The position numbers and the translations under genes are program-made. The notes beneath the pieces are model-generated. The model was not told the DNA's origin. It made no database searches and was given only the letters and a program-made list of their open reading frames with translations. Below, one piece after another: positions 1 to 8,921 of a DNA stretch of 64,000 bases; the stretch's first letter is position 1; the number at the start of each line of letters is the position of its first letter. This stretch comes from Aquiflexum sp041751335 (GTDB lineage: Bacteria; Bacteroidota; Bacteroidia; Cytophagales; Cyclobacteriaceae): positions 1-64,000 of the forward strand of contig NZ_JBGSXS010000138.1 of the NCBI RefSeq assembly GCF_041751335.1, given 5' to 3'.

Positions 1-63
1 CGGACCTATATCCATTTATATTGCGAAGCATATATCAACGTATTTCAATTTATATCATTAAAA

Positions 64-528
64 TTACTTCAATTCAAATAAAGCTTCAATCTCCACTGGG
101 ATATTATCGGGTAATGACCCAAAGCCTACTGCACTTCTGACACCGATTCCGTTTTCCTTTCCCCAGATTGAAGCGAATAATTCACTGCATCCATTGATTA
201 CATAAGGATGTTTTTCGAAGTCTGAGGTACAATTTACCATACCCAAAACCTTGATTACTCTTTTTACATTGTTGAGACTACCAATATTTGCCCGTATGGT
301 GGACAGCATGGCCAAGCCTACTTGTCTTGCTGCAAGTTTTCCTGCTTCAGGATCCAGGTCTTCACCTATTCTTCCAATTATTAGGGTTCCATCCTTCTGA
401 ACTGTCCCATGGCCTGAGAGGTACAGGTATTTGCCATCTACCAAACAAGGCTTATAAACGCCTAGTGGCTTTGGAGGTGGTGGAAGTTGTAGACCGAGAT
501 CTGAGAAATTTTCTTCTGGTGTTTTCAT
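64..528 (-). CDS. RidA/YjgF-family protein
   Basis: 154-residue protein of the YjgF/YER057c/UK114 (RidA) family, long (about 150 aa) subtype. Canonical RidA hydrolyses reactive enamine/imine intermediates made by PLP enzymes; other members have unknown substrates. Visible family features are the N-terminal PPPPKPLGVYKP segment, the LSGHG strand, the LAARQ helix, and the C-terminal VRSAVGFGSLPDNIPVEIEALFEL segment containing the conserved Arg of the substrate pocket. No signal peptide, so probably cytosolic. The GntP-type permease lies upstream on the same strand but 400 bp away, so co-transcription is uncertain. The pairing suggests uptake and catabolism of an amino or hydroxy acid (inference). 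Family sure, substrate unknown. Confidence 0.9.
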   Translation of the reverse strand: MKTPEENFSDLGLQLPPPPKPLGVYKPCLVDGKYLYLSGHGTVQKDGTLIIGRIGEDLDPEAGKLAARQVGLAMLSTIRANIGSLNNVKRVIKVLGMVNCTSDFEKHPYVINGCSELFASIWGKENGIGVRSAVGFGSLPDNIPVEIEALFELK

Positions 529-927
529 TTTTTAAGACGTGAGAGGTGAGATGTGAGATTTGGGTCCTGATTACCAGTTGGTAGGTGAGAAAGAGAAGAC
601 GAATTGTCCACCGTGCCTGCACTATCAGTGTTGCGATGTGATAGTTTGGTGGCGGAGATTGAGTTGGGTTCAGATCGCTTCAAATTAGATTTATTTTTGG
701 AGTTAATCTTAACAGGATTTTTAAATATGTTTATCCGCAATGATACAAGTAATTGTCATAACCAATTGACACTTTGTCAAATTTCATATAACAACGTCCT
801 GATTCTTCTTTACATTTTATTTGTTTGGTTACAGGTAAAACCTTCAATTTTCCTCGGCAAATCTAAGGTTCACATACTTCCCTCAACATCGGTCATCCGA
901 CATCGGTCATTTTTCAGTTTTAATCCA
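529..927. other. Gene-poor spacer between RidA and GntP
   Basis: About 400 bp with no convincing gene. Short open frames exist on both strands, but their compositions do not resemble proteins and they overlap each other. The only structure seen is a doubled CATCGGTCA-type repeat near its right end, which recurs near 59.4 kb. Confidence 0.6.
884..910 (+). repeat. 27-bp dispersed repeat, copy 1
   Basis: Contains the unit ACATCGGTCA twice, 14 bp apart. The 27-bp block recurs in inverse orientation at 59381-59407 with a single mismatch. Both copies lie in non-coding DNA. Confidence 0.7.
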
Positions 928-2241
928 TCAAATAAAAGCATCCAAAATCATAACTCCGCCAAGCCCAACTACGGCCACAATGGTTTCCATCAATGACCAG
1001 GACTTGATGGTGTCTTTGACACTGACATTGAAATATTCTTTGAATAGCCAGAAACCTGCATCATTGAAGTGGGAAAACATCAGGCTTCCTGCACCAATGG
1101 CCAAGACCAACAAGTTAGGATCAACTGAACCGCCGGAAACCAAAGGGGCAATAATCCCTGCAGTCGTCAGGCCGGCAACTGTGGCCGAACCCACACAAAC
1201 TCTGATAATAGCCGTAATGGTCCAAGCCAAAATTAAGGGGTGGACATCCCATCCTTGCAGGGAATCTGCTATGGTTTGACTTACCCCCGAATCCATCAAT
1301 ACCTGCTTCAGTGCACCTGCCCCAGCAATAATCAACAAAATCATCGCGACATCTTTGGAAGCAACCACATAAATATCCATCAAGGTAGGAATGGAAAATT
1401 TCATCCTGACTCCAATCGTAAAGGTGGCTATCAATAAAGAAATCAACATGACCATTCCCGGGTCTCCGACAAATTTGATATAGGGGAAAAGCCAATGCTC
1501 ATTTGACATGTTCAAAGTGATGATTGTAGTCCCTATCAGCAAGAAAACCGGAAATAAGGCTGAGAAAAAGCTGTTGAAAGTCCCGGGAAGTTCTTCTTCT
1601 GGTCTGGTTTTGGCCTGAAAAGTCTCCAATGGTTTGGCATCAATATTCTTAAGGAACCTGGCAAATACAGGGCCTGCAATGATAATGGTGGGAATAACGA
1701 TGATCAAGCCATATGCCAAAGTCAAACCCATATTTGCCCCAAACTGTGCCACCAAAGCCGCCGGTGAAGGATGAGGTGGTAAAAAACCATGGGTCACCGA
1801 AAGTGCTGCGAGTAATGGAATACCGACATAAACCGCAGGAAGCTTATATTGATAGGAAACTGTGAAAACCAATGGGACCAACAAAACAAATCCTACATTA
1901 TAAAATAACGGGATACCTACCACCAAGCCAGTTACCATCATGGCCCAAGTCACATTCTTTACTCCAAATATAGACATGAGTGTATCTGATATCCTTTGGG
2001 CTGCTCCACTTTCTGCCACCAGCTTGCCCAGCATTGCACCCATTACTATGACAATAACCAAATCACCAAGGATTCCACCAATGCCTTTTTGGACAGAACC
2101 AGCAATCTGTTCGGGGGGAATTCCCAAAAGAAAGCCTGCAAGAATGGATGAAATCAAAAATGCTATAAATGGATTGAACTTAAGCCAGGTGATCAAAAGA
2201 ATGAGTACCAAGATGCTTATGAAGACAAATACAAATGCCAT
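928..2241 (-). CDS. GntP-family permease (gluconate:H+ symporter type)
   Basis: 437-residue, very hydrophobic inner-membrane protein matching the usual length of the GntP family (about 440 aa, 12-14 membrane spans). It has glycine-rich spans such as GSVQKGIGGILGDLVIVIVM, the LPPHPSPAALVAQFGANMG loop characteristic of GntP permeases, and a conserved C-terminal stretch (GAGSLMFSHFNDAGFWLFKEY). The family imports gluconate and related sugar acids, D-serine or other hydroxy acids with protons; the substrate cannot be read from sequence. The ATG at 2239-2241 starts directly with the first span. The RidA gene downstream on the same strand may be functionally linked. Confident to family level. Confidence 0.93.
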   Translation of the reverse strand: MAFVFVFISILVLILLITWLKFNPFIAFLISSILAGFLLGIPPEQIAGSVQKGIGGILGDLVIVIVMGAMLGKLVAESGAAQRISDTLMSIFGVKNVTWAMMVTGLVVGIPLFYNVGFVLLVPLVFTVSYQYKLPAVYVGIPLLAALSVTHGFLPPHPSPAALVAQFGANMGLTLAYGLIIVIPTIIIAGPVFARFLKNIDAKPLETFQAKTRPEEELPGTFNSFFSALFPVFLLIGTTIITLNMSNEHWLFPYIKFVGDPGMVMLISLLIATFTIGVRMKFSIPTLMDIYVVASKDVAMILLIIAGAGALKQVLMDSGVSQTIADSLQGWDVHPLILAWTITAIIRVCVGSATVAGLTTAGIIAPLVSGGSVDPNLLVLAIGAGSLMFSHFNDAGFWLFKEYFNVSVKDTIKSWSLMETIVAVVGLGGVMILDAFI

Positions 2242-2393
2242 AGGTTGGGTCTAGGTTAACGAAACAAGTTAAAAAATTAATCGGGATTGACTTATCGAAG
2301 TCCCCTCAATATTTTTTGGACGGTCATACTTTTGTTTATATTTTAAGGATGTAAGGAATTCTCTCTGTAGCGGGAAATGCTAGATAGTTCATT

Positions 2394-2654
2394 GTGGATC
2401 AGTAAATGATAGAATTAACATATATAGAACCTCTGGAGATCCCTCGTGCCTACCAATGACAGATTTCTTAGCGGCCGTCACCCTGATCCCGATGGCTATC
2501 GGGAGAAGGGTCTCTCGAGGATCAGGAAATGTATTATAAACATAAATAGAACCTCTGGAGATTCTTCGTACCTCAGAATGACGGCTGCCTAGGGGGTAAC
2601 TTGATGTCATTCCTTTTCTGAACATTTTAATAATGTTAGGGACTCGGAATGACG
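2394..2654 (+). repeat. Composite dispersed repeat, copy 1
   Basis: Contains two related blocks starting with GAGGATCAG/GTGGATCAG plus AAATG and ending with CCTCTGGAGAT(C/T)C(C/T)TCGT...AATGAC, followed by a hairpin block at 2606-2653. The hairpin block has terminal inverted repeats GTCATTCC / GGAATGAC and an inner AACATT / AATGTT. The same arrangement recurs at 8586-8904 with about 85-90% identity by eye. It behaves like an intergenic REP/MITE-like family; no encoded protein. Confidence 0.75.
2487..2504. repeat. 18-bp palindrome TCCCGATgGCTATCGGGA
   Basis: Near-perfect palindrome inside the composite repeat. A perfect version, with A in place of the lower-case g, is at 60593-60610 in another intergenic region, so this is a dispersed palindromic unit. 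Confidence 0.6.
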
Positions 2655-2719
2655 TATCTTCCGTCTTCCGTCTTCTGTCTTCAACATTGTCATCAATCAT
2701 CAAAAAGGAGTTTATTACA

Positions 2720-5059
2720 TTATTTCTTCCTGAACCTCAAAAGATACCTTTGACTATTATCACTTAACTCGAATAAATAAAGCCCTGGAAGTAAACGCTC
2801 CACAATTTGCTCCAATTGATCTTCTTCAAAAGTGCCTGCATAATAAACATGACCAATGACATCAAAAATCTTTAAGCTAACGCGATTCTTATCTAACTCC
2901 TGTGGTATTGAAATCTGGATTTGTCCTGATGTATATGGATTTGGCCAAAGCAGTAATTTGGTTTTGAGATCGGAATTTTTGATACCTTCCAACCGAAACA
3001 CTTTACTGTAACTGCTTTCTGCATTCTGATCCACCTGTTTGATCTGATAAAAAACATTGGTGGAAGTGAGCTTTTCTTTGTAAGTAAAATTATACTGCTG
3101 AATAGTTTCACTATTGCCCAATGAAGGGACTTCCCCGATCAAATGATAATTCTCAAGACCACCCACAGATCTGTAGACCAAAAATCTTTCATTATCGGAT
3201 TCTTTGGCTGTGGACCAGGAAATTTGTATTTCTCCATCCTTCCATTGGGCACGGGTTTCAAGCCAAGTTACTGGAAGGATTGAAAGTTCACGATAACTTC
3301 CCACAGTAAATGTCACCCCATTAAGGTCCCCAAACTGCAAATCCCTTCTCGCCCAAAGCGTGTCGGGTTCTACACCGGGCAAATGGATTCCCGGTGCAGC
3401 CAGACCGTTGCTAACGATTCTGAGATCATCCACGTCATCTACAATCAAATTCTCCGCAGAAATTCTCATTTCAATGTTATCGGTGCTTGGAAACAAACCC
3501 GAAAATTCAAAGTAACTATTCAATTGGTACAATATAGGTGTCCCGTCCGAATCATTAAACATGGGATCCCAATTGGCTCCAGGGATTTCCATTAATCTTA
3601 CCGAAAGATTTCCTCCGGGGGTATTGCCTAATAGTCTTATTTTTCTAATCCCTCCATTGTAGGAATCTTCAAAAGGAAATGTGGCATTTACAGCAGTTAA
3701 ATTTGTTGGGATTTGGTTATAGTGAAATTGATGAAGATTAAGCCACTTCCCGCCAGAAAAATTATGGCTTCCTCCTCCATTTGTATTGATATGTAAGTCA
3801 AAACCACTAAAATCAACCTGACCTTGCCTCATGATAAAATTGGATTTCGTACGAAGGTCAGAAGAAAGAACCACCCTTCCTGATGGTTTATTAACTTCAA
3901 TCTGCTGAAGGTCCATTTGCCAATTGACCACCTGTTGGATTCCGGTACCTTCAAACCTCAAATAAGTCGGTGCCTCCACAATATTTCCCCCTGACAACCT
4001 GGCGAAATCTCCTCCTAAAAAAATCGAATCGGGAAGAAGCTTATTGGAGGCATTTTCAAAAAGGATGTTGTGATAGGTTTTGGGATTTCCTGAAGTTGCC
4101 ATTGAGGTCCTGACCAATCGCTGATTACCAATATTGGATCTGTAATAGACATTCCCTTCAAAGAGAAAATTGGAAGCATCCATAAGAGGTTCATTTCCCA
4201 ATAGAACCAAATTGGCTCCGGGTTTTAGGTGGAATAGGTTCGCTGGGATAGTCATTGTCCTTCTTAAAATTTGCTGATTTGGTGAACCACTACATTCCGA
4301 AATTAGACTTGCTCCCGGTTCAATTATTAAATCACCAAATGGTCCAGTTCCATTGAACAATGCTTGATCATTGAATGAAAAAGTAGAACATGCCGGAGAA
4401 CCTGTTGTATTTAGGGTTTGAAAGACTGTGCCAGATTTAATAATGAATGCTGTTGATTTAAAAGTGGCATTTACAGTTAATATCTCGCCCGGACCAGGAT
4501 CGAAGACAACAGTAAACTTGCTTCGGGTGTTTTGAGCACTCCAGGAATTCCTGTCCACTACATTCCTAGAATTTCCTTTAAAAATGATCTCACCAGTTAC
4601 CGGGTAAATCCAATCTGTTACAGAAATTGATGGAGTATCTCCAATTGTTTCGTAATCAGTTCCTGATCTTCTCATTAAACGGAGCGAACCAAATACTTCT
4701 AATGAAAAGGTTTGCAAATTAAGCTTTTCGCCTGTTGAACCCTCAGCATTCAAATAAACATTGTTTGCAGACTCATTGGTGGTCAACCGGATTTCATTTT
4801 GGAAATCAATAAAAATATTATTACCCATCTCAGGTTTTTCAGTAGCCGCAACCCAATTGACCCCATCCCACCTTTCCCAAACAGAAATGTCATCGTAATC
4901 CCCTGAGGCGATTGTCCTGAAATCTCCAACCTCTAAAGCAATCTGTGCACCCACCTGCTGATGGATGAAAATGGCGAAAACAAAAAAGACAATATAATTC
5001 CTATAAATTCGTACCGAATTTGTGCAAAAGCTGAAATATTTGTCTTTGAAAAAATCCAT
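2720..5059 (-). CDS. Secreted protein with T9SS type A C-terminal sorting domain
   Basis: 779 residues. An N-terminal hydrophobic segment (about residues 20-38, ending VGAQ) looks like a Sec signal peptide with an unusually long charged n-region. The C-terminal ~80 residues carry T9SS type A sorting-domain marks: LLLWPNPYTSGQIQI, a central LKIFDVIGH strand, then LLPGLYLFEL and a basic end (RYLLRFRKK). Such proteins cross the outer membrane by T9SS and are attached or released after CTD cleavage. The middle (about 60-620) is beta-rich and repetitive, with many SGN/FEG-type strands but no recognised catalytic motif. It is probably a surface adhesin or structural protein. A likely client of the GldKLMN machine at 38-44 kb. 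Divergent from the DUF4105 gene. Confidence 0.85.
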   Translation of the reverse strand: MDFFKDKYFSFCTNSVRIYRNYIVFFVFAIFIHQQVGAQIALEVGDFRTIASGDYDDISVWERWDGVNWVAATEKPEMGNNIFIDFQNEIRLTTNESANNVYLNAEGSTGEKLNLQTFSLEVFGSLRLMRRSGTDYETIGDTPSISVTDWIYPVTGEIIFKGNSRNVVDRNSWSAQNTRSKFTVVFDPGPGEILTVNATFKSTAFIIKSGTVFQTLNTTGSPACSTFSFNDQALFNGTGPFGDLIIEPGASLISECSGSPNQQILRRTMTIPANLFHLKPGANLVLLGNEPLMDASNFLFEGNVYYRSNIGNQRLVRTSMATSGNPKTYHNILFENASNKLLPDSIFLGGDFARLSGGNIVEAPTYLRFEGTGIQQVVNWQMDLQQIEVNKPSGRVVLSSDLRTKSNFIMRQGQVDFSGFDLHINTNGGGSHNFSGGKWLNLHQFHYNQIPTNLTAVNATFPFEDSYNGGIRKIRLLGNTPGGNLSVRLMEIPGANWDPMFNDSDGTPILYQLNSYFEFSGLFPSTDNIEMRISAENLIVDDVDDLRIVSNGLAAPGIHLPGVEPDTLWARRDLQFGDLNGVTFTVGSYRELSILPVTWLETRAQWKDGEIQISWSTAKESDNERFLVYRSVGGLENYHLIGEVPSLGNSETIQQYNFTYKEKLTSTNVFYQIKQVDQNAESSYSKVFRLEGIKNSDLKTKLLLWPNPYTSGQIQISIPQELDKNRVSLKIFDVIGHVYYAGTFEEDQLEQIVERLLPGLYLFELSDNSQRYLLRFRKK

Positions 5060-5097
5060 CTTTAAAAAAGTTTAGAACCCTACATGAATTTAATTTT

Positions 5098-6288
5098 ATG
5101 ACAGCTTATTTGAAAAAGTTACTACTCATTTATCCGTTTATTTATTCGGTTATTTTTTTCGCCCAGGCACAGGATTATCAAATTAGCCTGCTGACCTGTG
5201 ATCCTGGGGATGAACTGTACTCCGCTTTTGGACATAGTGCGATCAGGGTATTTGACAGATCAAACGGTCAGGACTTGGTATTCAACTATGGGACATTTGA
5301 TTTTAATGTGCCCTTCTTCTATGTCAAATTCACTCAAAGAACACTGGATTACATGCTCAGTCTGACAACCTATGACCGTTTTTTGGTTGAATACAATTAC
5401 AATCAGCGGGGAGTGAGGGAACAGGTTCTTGACCTAAGCCCTAACCAGATAAATAAAATGGTTGAATTTCTCCAAATCAATTACCTCCCTGCCAACCGTT
5501 TTTATCGCTATGATTTCTTTTATGACAATTGTGCTACCCGTATCCGGGATGCTATGGAGGAAGTCTTGGGAGATCAATTGGACTGGAATGAAGACTTACT
5601 TGCTGAAGAAAAAACTTTCCGAAACCTGATCGATGAATATGTCTATCGGTTGGCTTGGGCTGATTTTGGGATAGACCTTGCCTTGGGTTCGGTCATTGAT
5701 ATTGACGCAAAAGAAAGGGAAAAACAGTTTTTGCCGGATTATATGGAGGCCGCATTTGGAAGGGCAATGATTGTAGGTGATGGTCCAACAAGACCTTTGG
5801 TGAAAGAAAATAATGTGGTCATGGAGTTTCCGGAAAGGTCTTCTGAATTGGATTTATTCAACCCCTATGCCCTTTGGTGGCTATTTGCAATCATCAGCAT
5901 GGTGTTGACTTACATTGGCTTCAAAAGAAAAAAACTATTTAAAGGCTTTGATATAGCTTTCTTTTCTGTGCTTGGCCTATTGGGGCTCCTGATTGTTTTA
6001 TTATGGTTCTTTACCTTTCATTCCCAGACCAAATACAATTGGAATATCCTTTGGGCATTTCCGGGCCACTTAATTCTGGCTGTTGCACTTTTGAAAAATA
6101 ATACCAAAGCTTGGGTTAAAAAATATTTCTTATTTGCCATGATCATGGCCAATGTCACATTGGTATTCTGGATTTTTGGTTGGCAGTCATTTCATCCCAG
6201 TATTATTCCTTTACTGTTAGTGATTCTTCTTAGAACCAATTTCCTCTACTATAACTTTGAGAAATTTAATGTTAAGATCGCTACTTAA
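5098..6288 (+). CDS. DUF4105 (Lnb N-terminal-like) membrane protein
   Basis: 396 residues. The N-terminal hydrophobic segment (1-24, ending AQAQ) is a signal peptide. Residues about 27-200 match the DUF4105 periplasmic domain, with FGHSAIRVFD and YDNCATRIRD supplying the conserved His and Cys of this papain/NlpC-like fold. About five membrane spans follow, from residue ~260 (WWLFAIISMVL, FFSVLGLLGLLIVLLWFF, WAFPGHLILAVALL, FLFAMIMANVTLVFWI, IIPLLLVILL). The role in Bacteroidetes is not established; an envelope thiol-dependent hydrolase is plausible. Divergent from the T9SS cargo gene; uvrB follows on the same strand after 64 bp. Confidence 0.88.
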   Translation: MTAYLKKLLLIYPFIYSVIFFAQAQDYQISLLTCDPGDELYSAFGHSAIRVFDRSNGQDLVFNYGTFDFNVPFFYVKFTQRTLDYMLSLTTYDRFLVEYNYNQRGVREQVLDLSPNQINKMVEFLQINYLPANRFYRYDFFYDNCATRIRDAMEEVLGDQLDWNEDLLAEEKTFRNLIDEYVYRLAWADFGIDLALGSVIDIDAKEREKQFLPDYMEAAFGRAMIVGDGPTRPLVKENNVVMEFPERSSELDLFNPYALWWLFAIISMVLTYIGFKRKKLFKGFDIAFFSVLGLLGLLIVLLWFFTFHSQTKYNWNILWAFPGHLILAVALLKNNTKAWVKKYFLFAMIMANVTLVFWIFGWQSFHPSIIPLLLVILLRTNFLYYNFEKFNVKIAT

Positions 6289-6307
6289 TCTCTTATTGTT
6301 TAAACTA

Positions 6308-6336
6308 TTTGCCGTGTGGACAATGTTATACCTTTT
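6308..6336 (+). promoter_or_regulatory. Candidate promoter for uvrB
   Basis: TTTG at 6308-6311 and TACCTTTT at 6329-6336 resemble the Bacteroidetes -33/-7 pair (TTG and TAnnTTTG) with 17 bp between. The expected start lies about 12 bp before the uvrB ATG at 6353. Confidence 0.4.
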
Positions 6337-6352
6337 TTATCAGACATAAAGC

Positions 6353-8389
6353 ATGGACTTCAAATTAGTATCGGATTATAAACCAACCGGAGATCAGCCA
6401 ACAGCTATCAAGGAGTTGGTGGAAGGAGTTAATAATGGCGACCCTGCCCAAGTGCTTCTAGGGGTAACAGGTTCAGGGAAAACCTTCACTGTGGCGAATG
6501 TGATCCAGCAGGTTCAAAAACCCACCTTGGTACTGAGTCATAACAAAACATTGGCAGCACAGCTTTATGGGGAATTCAAACAGTTTTTCCCAGAAAATGC
6601 TGTAGAGTATTTTATTTCCTATTATGATTACTACCAGCCAGAGGCATTTATTCCAACCAGCGGAACTTATATTGAAAAAGACCTTTCGATCAATGAAGAA
6701 ATTGAAAAACTTAGGCTAAGTGCAACTTCGGCGCTTTTGTCAGGAAGAAGGGATGTAATCGTGGTCGCTTCAGTTTCCTGTATATATGGTATTGGAAATC
6801 CGGAGGAATTTGGGAAAAATGTCATCCGACTTCAGGAAGGTGACCGGGTCCCAAGAAATCAATTGCTTTTCAAATTGGTGGATATCCTGTATAGCCGAAC
6901 CAACAATGAAATGACGCATGGAACATTTCGGGTAAAAGGTGATACAGTTGATATTTTTGTTGCCTATGCGGATTTTGCATTCCGTATTTTCTTTTGGGGG
7001 GATGAAATTGAGGCAATCCAACGAATTGATCCTGCGACAGGAAAAAAACTGTCAGATGAAAAAATCATTTCCATTTTCCCAGCGAACCTATTTGTAACCG
7101 GGAGAGATGTCATTGATACGGCTATTCATGAGATTCAGGATGACCTGATGGGGCAAGTGGCTTTTTTTGAAAAAGACATGAAACTCATTGAAGCAAAAAG
7201 ATTGAGGGAAAGGACGGAATTTGACCTAGAGATGATCAGGGAATTGGGTTACTGTTCGGGTGTGGAAAACTACTCTAGGTATTTTGACAGGAGACAACCT
7301 GGAACCAGGCCATTCTGTTTGATTGATTATTTTCCGGATGATTTTCTTTTGGTGGTGGATGAAAGCCACGTTACACTTCCTCAGGTAAGGGGGATGTGGG
7401 GTGGAGACCGATCACGTAAAATCAATTTGGTGGATTACGGCTTCCGTTTACCATCAGCTCTTGACAACAGACCACTGAATTTTGATGAATTTGAGAGCCT
7501 GATCAATCAAGCCATATATGTCAGTGCTACCCCAGCAGATTTTGAACTGGCAAAAACCGAAGGCGTGGTTGTAGAACAGATTATCAGACCCACAGGTCTT
7601 TTGGACCCGATCATTGCTGTGAGACCCAGTGCCAATCAGATTGACGACCTTTTGGAGGAAATAGATGAAAGAATAAAATCCGGTGACAGGGTATTGATAA
7701 CAACCCTTACCAAAAGAATGGCAGAGGAATTGCAAAAATATTTGGAGAAAACAGGAGTAAAAAGCCGTTATATCCACTCAGAAGTAAAGCCTTTGGACAG
7801 GGTTGAAATCCTACGGGAACTTCGCTTAGGAGTATTTGATGTGCTCGTTGGTGTCAACCTTTTGCGGGAAGGTTTGGATTTACCGGAAGTCTCGCTAGTT
7901 GCTATATTGGATGCGGATAAAGAGGGTTTCCTTAGAAATGAGCGAAGTTTAGTACAGACTATCGGGCGTGCGGCTAGAAACGAAAACGGAATGGTCATCA
8001 TGTATGCTGACAAGGTTACAGCATCCATGAAGTTGGCCATTGATGAAACAAGTAGAAGGCGAAGTCTCCAAATTGCTTATAATGAAGCGCATGGAATAAC
8101 CCCAACCACCATTATCAAATCCAAGGAGAAGATCATGGGACAGACAAAAGTTGCTGATAGTAAGAAAAATGCCAAAACTTACGAGGACATGGTCAATGCA
8201 GAAACTTTGGTAGCTGCAGATCCACTGGTACAATACCTAAGCAAAGAAAAACTGGAAAAACTAATCGTCCAGACTCAAAAAATGATGGAAAAAGCAGCCA
8301 AAGAACTTAACTTTATGGAAGCAGCAAGGTTAAGGGACGAATGGCAGGGATTGAAAAATAGATTGGAGCAGATGAAGAGAGGGGTTTGA
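6353..8389 (+). CDS. uvrB: Excinuclease ABC subunit B
   Basis: 678 residues, the usual UvrB length. UvrB is the damage-verification helicase-like subunit of nucleotide excision repair: it is loaded by UvrA and recruits UvrC. Walker A GVTGSGKT at residues 37-44; beta-hairpin YYDYYQPEAFIP, which inserts between DNA strands; DESHVTLPQ (motif II region); helicase motif VI QTIGRAARNENG. A C-terminal UVR domain (about 630-675, EKLIVQTQKMMEKAAKELNF) contacts UvrC. The ATG at 6353 fits the family N-terminus (FKLVSDYKPTGDQPTAI). uvrC is in the same window, 28 kb away, with no uvrA seen. Followed by a repeat cluster. Confidence 0.98.
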   Translation: MDFKLVSDYKPTGDQPTAIKELVEGVNNGDPAQVLLGVTGSGKTFTVANVIQQVQKPTLVLSHNKTLAAQLYGEFKQFFPENAVEYFISYYDYYQPEAFIPTSGTYIEKDLSINEEIEKLRLSATSALLSGRRDVIVVASVSCIYGIGNPEEFGKNVIRLQEGDRVPRNQLLFKLVDILYSRTNNEMTHGTFRVKGDTVDIFVAYADFAFRIFFWGDEIEAIQRIDPATGKKLSDEKIISIFPANLFVTGRDVIDTAIHEIQDDLMGQVAFFEKDMKLIEAKRLRERTEFDLEMIRELGYCSGVENYSRYFDRRQPGTRPFCLIDYFPDDFLLVVDESHVTLPQVRGMWGGDRSRKINLVDYGFRLPSALDNRPLNFDEFESLINQAIYVSATPADFELAKTEGVVVEQIIRPTGLLDPIIAVRPSANQIDDLLEEIDERIKSGDRVLITTLTKRMAEELQKYLEKTGVKSRYIHSEVKPLDRVEILRELRLGVFDVLVGVNLLREGLDLPEVSLVAILDADKEGFLRNERSLVQTIGRAARNENGMVIMYADKVTASMKLAIDETSRRRSLQIAYNEAHGITPTTIIKSKEKIMGQTKVADSKKNAKTYEDMVNAETLVAADPLVQYLSKEKLEKLIVQTQKMMEKAAKELNFMEAARLRDEWQGLKNRLEQMKRGV

Positions 8390-8921
8390 AAGGGAGATGC
8401 GAGAGACTAGATTCGAGATTACAGAGAAGAGTTGTTAGAATCAAAGCTTGTCCCGATGCAAATCGGGGAATAAAGAGACAAAGCCTGCCCAGAAAAAACC
8501 AATGACATAAATCGGAGCAGCCGTCACCCAGACGGAGGAAAGCCTGCCCCGTCCCAATAGCTACCTTAGATTCGGAGGGTCTCATGAGGATCAGTAAATG
8601 ATAGATTTAAACTTAAAAAGAACCTCTTGAGATCCCTCGTACCTACCAATGACGTAATTGGACCGGCCCGTCACCCCGTAGGAAGTGTCTCATGAGGATC
8701 CGAAAATGATTTAAATAAACATAAATAGGACCTCTGGAGATTCTTCGTACCTCAGAATGACGACTGCCTAGTAGATAATCTGATGTCATTCCTTTTCTGA
8801 ACATTTGTAAAATGTTGAGGACTCGGGATGACGGCTGCCTAGCTGGGAACTTGATGTCATTCCTTTTCTGAACATTATAAAAAATGTTGGGGACTCAGGA
8901 TGACGGTTAAAAAATCCAAAA
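8390..8921. other. Non-coding spacer carrying the second repeat cluster
   Basis: About 530 bp without a gene between uvrB and the AlbA_2 gene. It is almost wholly occupied by repeated blocks shared with 2.4-2.65 kb, plus shorter motifs such as AAAGCCTGCCC (also near 16.96 kb) and a degenerate TCCCGAT...ATCGGGG inverted repeat at 8452-8468. Confidence 0.7.
8586..8904 (+). repeat. Composite dispersed repeat, copy 2 (with tandem hairpin unit)
   Basis: Starts with a GAGGATCAGTAAATGATAGA block matching 2394 onward, then a second block (8692-8765) matching 2516-2590. The terminal hairpin unit is duplicated in tandem, at 8785-8832 and 8856-8904. Each unit has GTCATTCC at the left, an inner AACATT / AATGTT pair, and GGGATGAC or AGGATGAC at the right. 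The tandem copy against a single copy at 2.6 kb shows that the unit expands. Confidence 0.75.

Larger units (their letters stand above)
2242..2719. other. Non-coding spacer filled with dispersed repeats
   Basis: About 480 bp between GntP and the T9SS cargo gene. It holds the first copy of a composite repeat (2394-2654) shared with 8.5-8.9 kb. A 104-residue open frame runs through it, but its sequence is explained by the repeat and is not taken as a gene. Confidence 0.7.

Noticed and set aside
525..996. Small open frames on both strands between RidA and GntP
   Set aside because: They overlap each other or the end of GntP, show no domain-like sequence, and are not preceded by plausible start signals.
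2389..2703. 104-residue open frame on the minus strand
   Set aside because: It lies wholly inside the dispersed repeats and its residues are a by-product of repeat sequence.
8313..8585. 90-residue open frame antisense to the uvrB end
   Set aside because: It overlaps uvrB and repeat DNA, and its composition is not protein-like.
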